Shown here: positions 33,390-43,359 of the stretch, piece by piece
Layout of the letters: each line of letters begins with the position of its first letter
How positions within the stretch are numbered: the stretch's first letter is position 1
Origin: Streptomyces goshikiensis
Lineage (GTDB): Bacteria > Actinomycetota > Actinomycetes > Streptomycetales > Streptomycetaceae
Assembly: GCF_014650555.1 (NCBI RefSeq)
Contig: NZ_BMVE01000002.1
Span: 1-64,000 of the forward strand
DNA length: 64,000 nt
Direction of reading: 5' to 3'
Position numbers and translations under genes: made by a program
Notes under the pieces: model-generated
Told to the model about the DNA's origin: nothing
The model's input: only the letters and a program-made list of their open reading frames with translations
Databases searched by the model: none

Positions 33390-35039
33390 TCAAGTGGTGG
33401 GCCTGCCCGAAGGAGTACTCGAAGGAGTGCCCGAAGGGGCGCCCGAAGGAGTGGTCGGGGGCGTGGGCGAAGGAGCGGCCGGCGCGAGGGCGGGAGTCCG
33501 GGGCGCGTCGGAATCCGGGGCGCCCGCGCGGACGCTGTCCGCCGCCTCGTAGAGCTCCGCCGGCCGTACCCCCGCGAAGGTGGCCGCCAGGTGCCCGTCC
33601 GGCCGTACGAGGAGCACCGTGTGGGCGGGAGCCCCCGGGTAGCTGTCCGCGACCAGCAGCTCCGCGCGGACCGGAAGCGCGCTGACCGCCGCCGCCAGCC
33701 GCGGCATCAGCCCGGCGCCCAGCCAGTGCCGCCGGTCCCAGACCCCGGTGCCCGGGGCGACGAGGAGCACCAGCAGCCGGCCCCGCCCCAGCAGATCGCG
33801 CAGCGGCACCGTGGCCCCGTCGGGCGCGGTCACCGCGACGTTCTCCACGGGGCCGCCCGGCTCGGTGGCCGTCGGCACCTCGCGCACCGCGACCGGCGGG
33901 CCGTACGTCGGAGCCGCGCCCAGCGGGCCGCGCCCCAAGTGCCCGTCGGTGAGCAGGGACTCCGCGGAGCGCGCGGCCCCGGGGAGGTAGGTCCGCAGCC
34001 CGCTGCCGCTGCGCAGGGCCGGCATCGCCTGGTCGGCGGCGCGCAGCCGGGCCGCGACCGCCCTGCGGCGCTCGTCCTCGTACCCGTCGAGCAGGGCCTC
34101 CGAGGCGCCCTGGTGCCAGGCCACCGCCAGCCTCCAGGCCAGGTTCTCGGCGTCCCGCAGCCCCTCCTCGACGCCCTGGGTGCCGAGCGCGCCCAGCAGG
34201 TGCGCCGCGTCGCCGGCGAGGAAGGCCCGGCGGTCGCGCCAGCGCCGGGCGAGCCGGTGGTGCAGGGTGTGGACCCCGGTGTCGATCAGGTCGTACGGGG
34301 GAGTCGTGCCCCCGCACCACGCCCCCAGGGTGTCGCGGATGAGGGTGACCAGCGCGCCGGGGGTGACGAGCTCCCCGCGCGGCGGAAGCAGCCAGTCCAG
34401 CCGCCACACCCCGTCGGGCAGCGGCCGAGCGGTGACCTCGTCGGGGGCGCGGCGGTACAGCAGCGCCTCGCCGGGCCAGGGCAGTTCGGTGCGCAGCGCG
34501 GCCACGGCGTGGCGTTCCACGGCGGTGCGGCCGGGGAAGCGGATGCCGATCAGCTTGCGCACGGTGGAGCGGGCGCCGTCGCAGCCGACCAGGTAGCTCC
34601 CGCGCCACCAGGTCGTCGCGGCGCCCTTGGTGTGCGCGGTGACCCCCCGGCCGTCCTGCTCCAGGGAGTCCAGCTTGCTGTCGGTGACCAGCTGGACGAG
34701 CGGGTGCGCGGCGGCGGCGTCCCGCAGCCCGCGCGTGAGGGCGTGCTGCGGAAGGTGCAGCGGCGCCGGGTGGTCCTCGAAGGTGACGCGCTGGGAGTCG
34801 CGGCCGCGCCGCAGGGTGCGCCAGGCCGCGTAGTACGCGCCCTCGTCGCGCAGCGTCGTACAGCCCAGCCGGTGGGCCATGGCCGCGGTGTCGGAGTGCA
34901 GGACGACGGTCCGGGCGGGCCGGGACTCCTCCTTGCCGGGCCCTTCGTCGAGCACGACGCAGGGCACGCCCGAGCCGGCCAGGGCCAGGGACAGGGAGAG
35001 TCCGACGGGCCCCGCGCCGACGACGATCACCGGGTCCAT
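33390..35039 (-). CDS. FAD-dependent aromatic monooxygenase (PheA/TfdB family)
   Basis: This 549-residue group A flavoprotein hydroxylase has the GxGxxG dinucleotide fold VIVVGAGPVGLSLSLAL at residue 5, the DG motif GCDGARSTVRKLIGI, and the GD motif RAFLAGDAAHLLGALGTQG. A thioredoxin-like C-terminal domain (RLLVLLVAPGTGVWD, PDGHLAATFAG) follows, as in phenol-type hydroxylases. ATG 35039 (GGGAG upstream) gives the proper flavin-fold start; the frame extends further upstream without support. The last 45 residues are a Pro/Ser/Thr/Gly tail. No pathway neighbours are visible. Confidence 0.9.
   Translation of the reverse strand: MDPVIVVGAGPVGLSLSLALAGSGVPCVVLDEGPGKEESRPARTVVLHSDTAAMAHRLGCTTLRDEGAYYAAWRTLRRGRDSQRVTFEDHPAPLHLPQHALTRGLRDAAAAHPLVQLVTDSKLDSLEQDGRGVTAHTKGAATTWWRGSYLVGCDGARSTVRKLIGIRFPGRTAVERHAVAALRTELPWPGEALLYRRAPDEVTARPLPDGVWRLDWLLPPRGELVTPGALVTLIRDTLGAWCGGTTPPYDLIDTGVHTLHHRLARRWRDRRAFLAGDAAHLLGALGTQGVEEGLRDAENLAWRLAVAWHQGASEALLDGYEDERRRAVAARLRAADQAMPALRSGSGLRTYLPGAARSAESLLTDGHLGRGPLGAAPTYGPPVAVREVPTATEPGGPVENVAVTAPDGATVPLRDLLGRGRLLVLLVAPGTGVWDRRHWLGAGLMPRLAAAVSALPVRAELLVADSYPGAPAHTVLLVRPDGHLAATFAGVRPAELYEAADSVRAGAPDSDAPRTPALAPAAPSPTPPTTPSGAPSGTPSSTPSGRPTT
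33406..33477. repeat. 12-bp tandem repeats in the 3' end of the monooxygenase gene
   Basis: Six imperfect copies of CCCGAAGGAGTG follow each other. On the coding strand they spell the (T/A)PSG-type C-terminal tail. The length is likely to vary between strains. Confidence 0.8.
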
Positions 35040-35130
35040 GACGCGGCTCCCGATGTCCGGTATGTGATCACAGGTGGTATGCAACCCACTGGAGGTGCCT
35101 GCGTCAAGTGACGCCGGTCGCGACAACGCC

Positions 35131-35165
35131 GTGTGGTGCGGCGGAAGAGTTCCGCCGCACCACAC
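35131..35165. terminator. 35-bp hairpin terminator of the gluABCD operon
   Basis: GTGTGGTGCGGCGGAA and TTCCGCCGCACCACAC are perfect 16-base arms around the loop GAG, 39 bases beyond the gluD stop and upstream of the monooxygenase gene on the same strand. No T tract is present. Confidence 0.85.
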
Positions 35166-35203
35166 GTGCCACACCAGTGTACTGACCGAGTGTCAGGAAC
35201 TTG

Positions 35204-36097
35204 TCAGGGTGCCTTGCCCACGCCGGCCGCGCCGCCCGCGTCGACTTCGGCCACGTCGCCCCCGACGACCGCGCCGGTGCCCTTCTTGGAGCCGCGCAGG
35301 GTCCGCTCCAGCCAGGACGCGAAGGTGGTGAGCGCGAAGTTCACCGCGATGTAGATCAGCGCGATCACGATGAGGGTCGGGATGGTGTTGCTGTAGTTGG
35401 CCGAGATCTGCCGGTTCATCGACAGCAGCTCGCCGAAGCCCAGGAGCGCGCCACCGATCGCGGTGTCCTTGAGGATCACCACGAGCTGGCTCACCAGCGC
35501 CGGCAGCATCGCCGTGACGGCCTGCGGGAGCAGGACGTACGTCATGACCTGGCCCTTGCGCATGCCGATCGCCTTGGCCGCGTCGGTCTGGCCGCGCGGC
35601 AGCGTCAGGATGCCGGCCCGGACGATTTCCGCGATGACCGCCGCGTTGTAGAGGACCAGGCCGGTGACGACGGCGTACAGCGGGCGCAGCTCGGAGCTGA
35701 CGGCCGAGAACTGCACGTACAGCGCGTAGCTGAACAGCATCAGCATCAGGACCGGGATGGCGCGGAAGAACTCGACGACCGCACCGACGGGGACGCGTAT
35801 CCAGGCGTGGTCGGACAGCCGGGCGATGCCGAGGAGCGCGCCCAGCGGCAGCGCGATCACCATGGCGATCAGGCCGGCCTTGAGGGTCTCGCCGAGGCCC
35901 GGGAGGAGGAACGTCGTCCAGACCTGGCTGTCGGTGACGAACGGGCTCCACTTGTCGGCGTCGAGCTGGTTCTTGTCGGCCATGATGCTCAGCACCCACC
36001 ACAGGGCCAAGCCGAACACCACGACGAAGACGCCCGAGTAGACCCAGTTGCGGGCCTTGGCCTTGGGGCCGGGAGTGTCGTACAGAACGGAACTCAT
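35204..36097 (-). CDS. gluD: Glutamate ABC transporter permease GluD
   Basis: This 297-residue membrane protein has five to six helices and the EAA loop of polar amino acid permeases (EIVRAGILTLPRGQTDAAKAIGMRKGQ). It has a C-terminal acidic/Gly extension of about 30 residues after LERTLRGSKKG. ATG at 36097 overlaps the gluC stop by four bases (ATGA). Position and order match the gluABCD glutamate importer of Streptomyces and Corynebacterium. Confidence 0.93.
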   Translation of the reverse strand: MSSVLYDTPGPKAKARNWVYSGVFVVVFGLALWWVLSIMADKNQLDADKWSPFVTDSQVWTTFLLPGLGETLKAGLIAMVIALPLGALLGIARLSDHAWIRVPVGAVVEFFRAIPVLMLMLFSYALYVQFSAVSSELRPLYAVVTGLVLYNAAVIAEIVRAGILTLPRGQTDAAKAIGMRKGQVMTYVLLPQAVTAMLPALVSQLVVILKDTAIGGALLGFGELLSMNRQISANYSNTIPTLIVIALIYIAVNFALTTFASWLERTLRGSKKGTGAVVGGDVAEVDAGGAAGVGKAP

Positions 36098-36768
36098 CGC
36101 TTCACCGCCACTCGCTTGGACACCCAGCCCAGCAGGAGGCCGGTGGGCAGGGTCAGCACGACGAAGCCGAGGGCGAAGACCCCGAAGACGGCGAAGAGCG
36201 CGTCCGCCTCGTTCTCGATCATTTCCTTCATCAGCAGGGCCGCTTCGGCCACGCCGATGGTCGCCGCCACCGTGGTGTTCTTGGTGAGGGCGATCAGTAC
36301 GTTCGCGAGCGGTGCGATGACCGCCCGGAAGGCCTGGGGGAGCACGATCAGCCGGAGCACCTGGAAGAAGCTCAGCCCGAGCGCGCGGGCGGCTTCGGCC
36401 TGACCGACGGGCACCGTGTTGATGCCCGAGCGCAGTGCCTCACAGACGAAGGTGCCGGTGTACGCGATGAAGCCGAGCACCGCGAGGCGGAAGCCGATCT
36501 CCTTGAAGTTGCTGCCGCCGAGCGTGATGCCCAAGGTCTGGTTCAGGCCCAGCGAGCAGCCGATGATCAGCACGGTCAGCGGAATGTTGCGTACGAGGTT
36601 GACGTACGCGGTGGCGAAGCCCCGCATCAGCGGAACGGGGCCGACCCGCATCCCGGCCAGGACCGTGCCCCAGACGAGGGAGCCGACCGCCGAGTAGAGG
36701 GTGAGCTGAACCGTCACCCAGAAGGCTCCGAGCACGTCGTACTGCCCGGAATTAAGAAAATCGAACAC
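36094..36768 (-). CDS. gluC: Glutamate ABC transporter permease GluC
   Basis: This 224-residue HisM-type permease has about five helices and the EAA motif EALRSGINTVPVGQAEAARALGLS, which contacts the ATPase GluA. It pairs with GluD as a heterodimer. It lies 83 bases after gluB and is coupled to gluD. Confidence 0.93.
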   Translation of the reverse strand: MFDFLNSGQYDVLGAFWVTVQLTLYSAVGSLVWGTVLAGMRVGPVPLMRGFATAYVNLVRNIPLTVLIIGCSLGLNQTLGITLGGSNFKEIGFRLAVLGFIAYTGTFVCEALRSGINTVPVGQAEAARALGLSFFQVLRLIVLPQAFRAVIAPLANVLIALTKNTTVAATIGVAEAALLMKEMIENEADALFAVFGVFALGFVVLTLPTGLLLGWVSKRVAVKR

Positions 36769-36851
36769 GATGCCCTGCGCTCTCCCCAGGATGGCCGGTG
36801 AGGTGCGCCGTCGCCCGCGACAGGCGGGTGGCGGCGCACCTCACCGAAGAA

Positions 36852-37703
36852 TCAGCTGCCTTCGGTGATCTGCGGGGCCGGCTCCGCCTTGTAGTTCGCG
36901 GGGCCGAAGTTCGTGTCCACGGCCTTCTGCCAGGAACCGTCCGAGACCATCTTCTTCAGCGCGGCGTTGACCTTGGTCTGGAGGTCCTTGTCGCCCTTCT
37001 TCAGGCCGATGCCGTAGGGCTCGTCGCTCAGGTTCAGGCCGACCAGCTTGAACTTGCCCTTGTTCTTCTCCTGCGCGGCGAAGCCGGCGAGGATCGAGTT
37101 GTCCGTGGTCAGCGCGTCGAGGGACTTGTTCTCCAGGCCGGTGAGGCACTCGGAGTAGCCCGGAAGCTGCTGGAGGTCGGCCTCGGGGGCCAGCTTGGTC
37201 TTGACGTTCTGCGCGGAGGTGGAGCCGGTGACCGAGCAGAGCTTCTTCTTGTTGAGGTCCTCGGCCTTGGTGATCGAGCTGTCGTCGGCGCGGACCAGCA
37301 GGTCCTGGTGGGCCACGAAGTACGGGCCGGCGAAGTCGACCTTCGCCTTGCGCTTGTCGTTGATCGTGTAGGTCGCGACGACCAGCTTCACGTCACCGTT
37401 CGCGATCAGGTTCTCGCGCTCGGCGCTGACGGCCTGCTTGAACTCGATCTGGTTGGGCTGGTAGCCGAGCTCCTTGGCCACGTACGTCGCCACGTCGACG
37501 TCGAAGCCCGTGAACTTGCCGTCCGGGTTCTTCAGGCCCAGGCCCGGCTGGTCGAACTTGATGCCGATGACGATCTTGTCCTTCTTGGCACCACCGGAAG
37601 CGCCGCTGTCACTGGCCTTGTCGCTGCTGCCGCCGCACGCGGTGGCCGTCAGGGCGAGGACGACGGACACGGCCGCGGCCGCACCGGCCTTGAAAAGCTT
37701 CAT
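36852..37703 (-). CDS. gluB: Glutamate-binding lipoprotein GluB
   Basis: This 283-residue substrate-binding protein has a lipoprotein signal (MKLFKAGAAAAVSVVLAL, lipobox TATAC), the SBP family 3 start IVIGIKFDQPGLGLKNPDGK, and the domain marks GFDVDVATYVAKELG and NADGD-like VKLVVATYTINDKRK. It captures glutamate outside the membrane for GluCD. The start ATG 37703 follows GAGGGAA. A 118-base gap separates it from gluA. Confidence 0.93.
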   Translation of the reverse strand: MKLFKAGAAAAVSVVLALTATACGGSSDKASDSGASGGAKKDKIVIGIKFDQPGLGLKNPDGKFTGFDVDVATYVAKELGYQPNQIEFKQAVSAERENLIANGDVKLVVATYTINDKRKAKVDFAGPYFVAHQDLLVRADDSSITKAEDLNKKKLCSVTGSTSAQNVKTKLAPEADLQQLPGYSECLTGLENKSLDALTTDNSILAGFAAQEKNKGKFKLVGLNLSDEPYGIGLKKGDKDLQTKVNAALKKMVSDGSWQKAVDTNFGPANYKAEPAPQITEGS

Positions 37704-37821
37704 GGTGAACTTCCCTCGGATGAGACGTAGTTGAAGGCTGAGCGGCAAGTGCGACGAGTGCGCCGCCGACCGCGTCGTTTCGGCAGTGATCCGCCAACGG
37801 ACTCACTACCAGACGAAATCG

Positions 37822-38607
<786 letters not shown>

Positions 38608-38947
38608 CGGCTTCTTGCTCCGTCCTCCTCGGTTGGGAGGACAGTAGTGAGAGGGCGAGCACAGCGTCATCACATCTGAGGGAGAATTGAGCATAACGAT
38701 ACGGCCTCGCCCGGATACGCTCCGTGGGCGGGCCCGCCGCGGAGCCGCCCGGGTCGTACCGGGTGCGTAACGGAAGGCGCGCCGGAGCTGAACCCCCTTG
38801 ACGTGGGACTCTCCATCGGCGTGGATGCAGGGTGGCCTGTGAACGGAACGTAAACGGGCCGGAACGACGCACTCGCGGATCCCGAAAGACCTCGAAGATC
38901 CGCGGACCTCGAAGAAGACTCGAAGAAGACCACGGAAGGGTGCCGCA
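38608..38947. promoter_or_regulatory. Divergent gluA-gluR control region
   Basis: This 340-base gap has no gene. It contains an 11-base direct repeat GTGAACGGAAC/GTAAACGGGCC (38839-38860), read on the other strand as GTTTAC and GTTCAC in PhoP/OmpR-type spacing. TTGACG at 38799-38804 could be a -35 for gluR, without a convincing -10. Three CTCGAAGA copies (38891, 38908, 38920) fall in the gluR leader before GGAAGGG. I found no clear gluA promoter hexamers. Confidence 0.55.
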
Positions 38948-39670
38948 GTGAGACTGCTGCTCGTCGAGGACGACGACCACGTCGCCGCCGCCCTGTCCGC
39001 GATCCTCGCCCGGCACGGCTTCCGGGTGACCCACGCCCGCAACGGCGAGGAAGCGCTCCAGGCCCTGCTGCCCGCCGACGCGCCGCCCTTCGGGGTCGTC
39101 CTCCTGGACCTCGGCCTGCCCGACCAGGACGGCTACGAGGTGTGCGGCAAGATCCGCAAGCGCACCAGCACTCCGGTCATCATGGTCACCGCCCGGGCCG
39201 ACGTGCGCTCCCGGATCCACGGCCTGAACATGGGCGCCGACGACTACGTGGTCAAGCCCTACGACACCGGTGAGCTCCTCGCCCGGATCCACGCCGTCGC
39301 CCGGCGCACCGGCGGCTCCGAGAACACCGCCGCCGCCACCCCCGGCCCCGCCGGGACCGGCGGCGAAGGCGGCGTGGTCCGCCTCGGCCCCGTCAGTATC
39401 GAGCTGCCCACCCGCCGCGTCAGCGTGGACGGGGCGGACGTGCCCCTGACCCGCAAGGAATTCGACCTGCTGGCCCTGCTCGCGCAGCGCCCCGGCGTGG
39501 TCTTCCGCCGCGAGCAGATCATCAGCGAGGTGTGGCGCACCAGCTGGGAAGGCACCGGCCGGACCCTGGAGGTCCACGTCGCCTCGCTGCGCTCCAAGCT
39601 GCGCATGCCGGCGCTCATCGAGACCGTCCGCGGGGTGGGCTACCGGCTCGTCACCCCCGCCGCCTCCTAG
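38948..39670 (+). CDS. gluR: OmpR-family response regulator GluR
   Basis: The 240-residue protein has a receiver with acidic pocket EDDD at 7-10, phospho-acceptor Asp54 ([13 protein letters not shown]), Thr in MVTA and Lys in VVKPYD, then a winged-helix output domain ([17 protein letters not shown], ... [17 protein letters not shown]). It lies beside gluABCD; GluR-GluK of S. coelicolor senses glutamate and activates gluABCD. GTG at 38948 follows GGAAGGG. The kinase gene begins 11 bases downstream. Confidence 0.92.
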   Translation: MRLLLVEDDDHVAAALSAILARHGFRVTHARNGEEALQALLPADAPPFGVVLLDLGLPDQDGYEVCGKIRKRTSTPVIMVTARADVRSRIHGLNMGADDYVVKPYDTGELLARIHAVARRTGGSENTAAATPGPAGTGGEGGVVRLGPVSIELPTRRVSVDGADVPLTRKEFDLLALLAQRPGVVFRREQIISEVWRTSWEGTGRTLEVHVASLRSKLRMPALIETVRGVGYRLVTPAAS

Positions 39671-39681
39671 CGGGCCCCGCC

Positions 39682-41094
39682 GTGCGCGCCCGGCTGCTGC
39701 CCCTGCTCGTCATCCTGATGGCGGGCGTCCTGCTCGCGCTCGGGTTCCCGCTCGCCGTCGCGCTCGCCGCCGGCCAGCAGCAGCGCGTCGTCGTCGACCG
39801 GATCGACGACAGCGCCCGCTTCGCCGCGCTCGCCCAGTTCGTCATCGACGCCGAGAGCTCCGGCTCCTCCGGGGCCGACGGGCGCCGCCAGACCCTCCAG
39901 CTCGAACTCGCCCGCTACCAGGAGCTGTACGGGATCCGGGTGGGCATCTTCTACCGCGACGACAACGCCATGGCCCGGTCCCCCGGCTGGTGGGAGCTGC
40001 CCTCCTCCGGGGAGGGCCGGGACGCCTTCCAGGCGGCCCTGGCCGGACGCCGCAGCCACGACCCCGCCCAGGTGTGGCCCTGGGACGCGCACGGCAAGCT
40101 CCTCGTCGCCTCCCCGGTCGTCCTCGACGGGGACGTGGTCGCCGTCGTCGCCACCGAATCACCCACCGATCAGATGCGCGGCCGCATCCTGCGGGGCTGG
40201 CTGCTCATCGCCGCGGGACTCGCCGCCGCGATGCTCCTCGCCTTCGGCGCGGCCCTGCGGCTCACCACCTGGGTCCTCAAGCCCGTCCAGACCCTGGACG
40301 CCGCCGCCCACGGCATCGCCACCGGGCGGATGAACTCCCGCGTCGCGGCCGCCGGCGGGCCGCCGGAACTCCGGAGCCTGGCCCGCTCGTTCAACGAGAT
40401 GGCCGACAACGTCGAAGAGGTGCTGGAGCAGCAGCGGGCGTTCGTCGCCGACGCCTCCCACCAGCTGCGCAACCCGCTCGCCGCGCTGCTCCTGCGCATC
40501 GAGCTGCTCGCCCTCGAACTCCCCGAGGGCAACGAGGAGATCGCCTCCGTGCGTACGGAGGGCAAGCGCCTGGCCCAGGTCCTCGACGACCTGCTCGGCC
40601 TGGCGCTGGCCGAGCACGCCTCCGCCGAGATCAGCCTCACCGACATCGGGGCCCTGACCACCGAGCGGGTCGCCGCCTGGCGGCCGTTCGCCGAGGAGAA
40701 GGGCGTACGGCTCACCGGGACGGGCCGGGCCGCCGTCACCGGCTGGGCCGACCCCATCGCGCTGTCCAGCGCGCTCGACGCCGTCATCGACAACGCCCTG
40801 AAGTTCACCCCCGGAGGCGAGGAGGTCGAGGTGTCGGTCTCCGGCGAAGGACCCTCCGTCCTCGTCGTCGTCGCCGACCGGGGGCCCGGCCTGACCGAGG
40901 AGGAGCTCCAGCGCGTCGGCGACCGCTTCTGGCGCAGCGGCCGCCACCAGAACATCAAGGGTTCCGGACTCGGCCTGTCCATCTCCCGCGCGCTGCTCGC
41001 CGCGGGCGGCGGATCCCTCTCGTACGAGAAGAACCCGCCGCACGGGCTGCGGGTGACGGTCTCGGTGCCGCGGACCGACCCGCACTCCGCCTGA
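39682..41094 (+). CDS. gluK: Sensor histidine kinase GluK
   Basis: The 470-residue kinase has a first membrane helix at about 5-27, an extracytoplasmic domain of about 140 residues, a second helix at about 172-195, HAMP, HisKA with phospho-acceptor His260 (DASHQLRNPLAALLLR), and HATPase with VIDNALKFTPGG and [13 protein letters not shown]. The outer loop is the likely glutamate sensor by analogy with S. coelicolor GluK. The GTG at 39682 is the first in-frame start after the gluR stop that precedes the hydrophobic helix. Confidence 0.9.
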   Translation: MRARLLPLLVILMAGVLLALGFPLAVALAAGQQQRVVVDRIDDSARFAALAQFVIDAESSGSSGADGRRQTLQLELARYQELYGIRVGIFYRDDNAMARSPGWWELPSSGEGRDAFQAALAGRRSHDPAQVWPWDAHGKLLVASPVVLDGDVVAVVATESPTDQMRGRILRGWLLIAAGLAAAMLLAFGAALRLTTWVLKPVQTLDAAAHGIATGRMNSRVAAAGGPPELRSLARSFNEMADNVEEVLEQQRAFVADASHQLRNPLAALLLRIELLALELPEGNEEIASVRTEGKRLAQVLDDLLGLALAEHASAEISLTDIGALTTERVAAWRPFAEEKGVRLTGTGRAAVTGWADPIALSSALDAVIDNALKFTPGGEEVEVSVSGEGPSVLVVVADRGPGLTEEELQRVGDRFWRSGRHQNIKGSGLGLSISRALLAAGGGSLSYEKNPPHGLRVTVSVPRTDPHSA

Positions 41095-41127
41095 GCCCCG
41101 CCTGAGCCCCGTCGGGTCCCGGGGCCG

Positions 41128-43323
41128 TCAGGTCCAGGCGAGGGTGGTGGCGGAGGGGCCGGACAGCGCGTACAGCTCGTCCACCGCGCGGACCTCGAAG
41201 ACGGCCGCCCGCTCCCCGGCGGCGCGTTCCACGGCGGGCAGGTGGAGCGCCGCGCCGCAGGTGCCGCCGAGGAAGCGGCGGGTGCCGTCGGGCAGCACGC
41301 GGGACACCTCGTAGTGGCGGACGGCCCCGGGTGAGCGCTGCCAGGCCAGTCGCAGCGAGGCCCTGCCGTTCGCCTGGGCCGAGGCGGTCACCGTCAGGAC
41401 ACCCGGCGAGGCCGGTCGCCGCCGCGCGGTCGTGTCGTGCAGCGACAGGGCTCCGAGCCGCCACGACACCGGTGTGTTCCCGCCCGGGGTGATCCGTACG
41501 GCCAGCCCGTACGCGGTCGTGCCCGGCGGGGAGGAGATCCGGATCCGGGAGGTCCGCCAGCCCGCGCCGCCGGTGGTCTCCGCCTTCCGCCAGGTGTACG
41601 GGACCGGCCCGCCCGGGGCGGACGGCTCGCGGGTGGCGACGCCGACCTCCACGCCCACGGTGCCCGCCTCGCTCGCGTGGACCAGCTCCAGGACGGTGGT
41701 CGCCGGCAGCGGGATCCGGGTGCCGTGCAGCCCGACGACGGCCGGGGCGGTGAGCCGGCCCGCCACCAGCAGGCTGGAGCCGCCGCGCCAGGCCCGCGCG
41801 AAGTCCAGGGTGACGGCGGGGCGCTCCCCGGCCGTGTCCACCGCCCAGCGGCGGCCCGGCAGCCGGTCCTGGAGCCCGAGGTGGTTCCACGGCGCCTCGG
41901 AGGTGACCTCCCCGCCCTCGTACCAGCGCTCGCCGTGCCCGGTGTTGAACGCGCAGGCGAACGGCAGCGCGGTGACGGTCGAGCGGTCGGCGACGACGGT
42001 CGCGGGCGCCCGCCAGAGCGCCCCGGGCGCCGGGCGCGCCGGGTCCAGGGACTCGCCCGTCCAGAACCGGTCGTCGGCGCGGTGGAAGGCGCCCGGGGAG
42101 CGGTCGGTGAGGTGGTTGCGGGTCCACTCGGGGCGGTAGAAGCCGTAACTGACGACGTGGTCGCGGTCGCGCGGAACGATGGCGTCCCAACGGACCGCGG
42201 AGTCCCAGCCGTTGGACTCGGTGTCCACGGCCGCCCACAGCTCGTACCGGCTCCGGCCGAGGCGCCCGGCGAGCGCGCCGGAGGCGGCCAGCGACTGCGC
42301 GGTCCAGCGGAAGTCCACGAAGACGCTGTCCGCGACCCGGCCCGCCCGGTCCTCGAAGAACTCCTGGTTCAGCGAGTTCAGCGCGCCCTGCCAGCCGACC
42401 CGGCCGGTGCTGTTCATCGCGTCGTACCAGGTGATGCGCAGCCCGTGCGGGGCGCCGGCCGCCCGCAGGGCGCGCAGGAACTCCCGCATCCGGGTGGCGA
42501 GCACGCTGTCCCCGCCGTCCGTCTCGGCGTTGACGAACCAGCCGTCGAACCCGTACGTCCGCGCCACCTGTACGAGTTTCTCGGCGACCGGGAACCGGCC
42601 CAGCGCGTCCCGCTGGACCAGGTCCCGGGTCCAGCGCAGGTCCCCGCCGTAGGCGACGGGCGGCAGGAAGACGTTGCCGAGCACCGGGACCCCGTTGCGG
42701 TGCGCGGCGTCCACCACGGGGGCGTTCGGGGCGAGCACGATGCCCTCGCCGGCGGAGCCGCCCCAGAACACCAGCTCGTCGAGGTACGCCCAGTGCGTGA
42801 GCGCGTAGTAGTCGGCGGTCGGGGAGCCCTGGGAGGGGTTCCCCGCGGTCGGCGCGAAGGAGACGAGCGAGGAGATCCTGGCCTGCCCGGCGCGGGCGCC
42901 GGGATGCGCCGGGACGGGCGTGAAGCGCGGCGCGAGGGGGACGGTGGCGGTGTTGTGGGCGAGGTCGGGGTCGGACTCCGGGCTCCAGTCCAGCAGGGAG
43001 CGCCACACGATGCCCGGGTCGGGAGTACCGCTCGGGAGGGAGCCGGGGAACCAGTAGGAGGCGTACGGGGCCAGGTCGGCCGGGGTGGGCACGGCGGCCC
43101 CCGGGTCCGCGGCGGCCGGGACCGCCGCAGGGACCGGCGCCGGGGCCGCCGTGGCGGCTCCGGTCGCGCCGAGCAGCGCGGCGGCCCCCGCCCCGGCCCC
43201 GGCGGCGAGCACCCCGCGCCGGGTCGGCGGGGTCACGGCCGCGGCGGGAGCCGGAGCCGTCGCGCGGGGCGGGCGCATCGAGCGGGCGGTGCGAGGGTCG
43301 GCGCCGTGGCCGGTCTCGGACAT
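41128..43323 (-). CDS. Endo-beta-N-acetylglucosaminidase (GH85), Tat-exported
   Basis: This 731-residue enzyme cleaves the chitobiose core of N-glycans. A Tat signal is at about 35-62 (TRRGVLAAGAGAGAAALLG). The GH85 barrel at about 85-430 has YWFPGSLPSGTPDPGIVWRS, YLDELVFWGG and the catalytic Asn-x-Glu pair in GFDGWFVNAETDGG, then FVDFRWTAQSL. Beta-sandwich and fibronectin-like C-terminal domains follow (LRLAWQRSPGAVRHYEVSRV). It lies 36 bases after the GH5-type gene and forms an operon with it. The gene ends 33 bases from the convergent gluK. Confidence 0.93.
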   Translation of the reverse strand: MSETGHGADPRTARSMRPPRATAPAPAAAVTPPTRRGVLAAGAGAGAAALLGATGAATAAPAPVPAAVPAAADPGAAVPTPADLAPYASYWFPGSLPSGTPDPGIVWRSLLDWSPESDPDLAHNTATVPLAPRFTPVPAHPGARAGQARISSLVSFAPTAGNPSQGSPTADYYALTHWAYLDELVFWGGSAGEGIVLAPNAPVVDAAHRNGVPVLGNVFLPPVAYGGDLRWTRDLVQRDALGRFPVAEKLVQVARTYGFDGWFVNAETDGGDSVLATRMREFLRALRAAGAPHGLRITWYDAMNSTGRVGWQGALNSLNQEFFEDRAGRVADSVFVDFRWTAQSLAASGALAGRLGRSRYELWAAVDTESNGWDSAVRWDAIVPRDRDHVVSYGFYRPEWTRNHLTDRSPGAFHRADDRFWTGESLDPARPAPGALWRAPATVVADRSTVTALPFACAFNTGHGERWYEGGEVTSEAPWNHLGLQDRLPGRRWAVDTAGERPAVTLDFARAWRGGSSLLVAGRLTAPAVVGLHGTRIPLPATTVLELVHASEAGTVGVEVGVATREPSAPGGPVPYTWRKAETTGGAGWRTSRIRISSPPGTTAYGLAVRITPGGNTPVSWRLGALSLHDTTARRRPASPGVLTVTASAQANGRASLRLAWQRSPGAVRHYEVSRVLPDGTRRFLGGTCGAALHLPAVERAAGERAAVFEVRAVDELYALSGPSATTLAWT

Positions 43324-43359
43324 GCGGGCTCCTCGGTGAGGGGTGGCGGGAGTGCGGGG

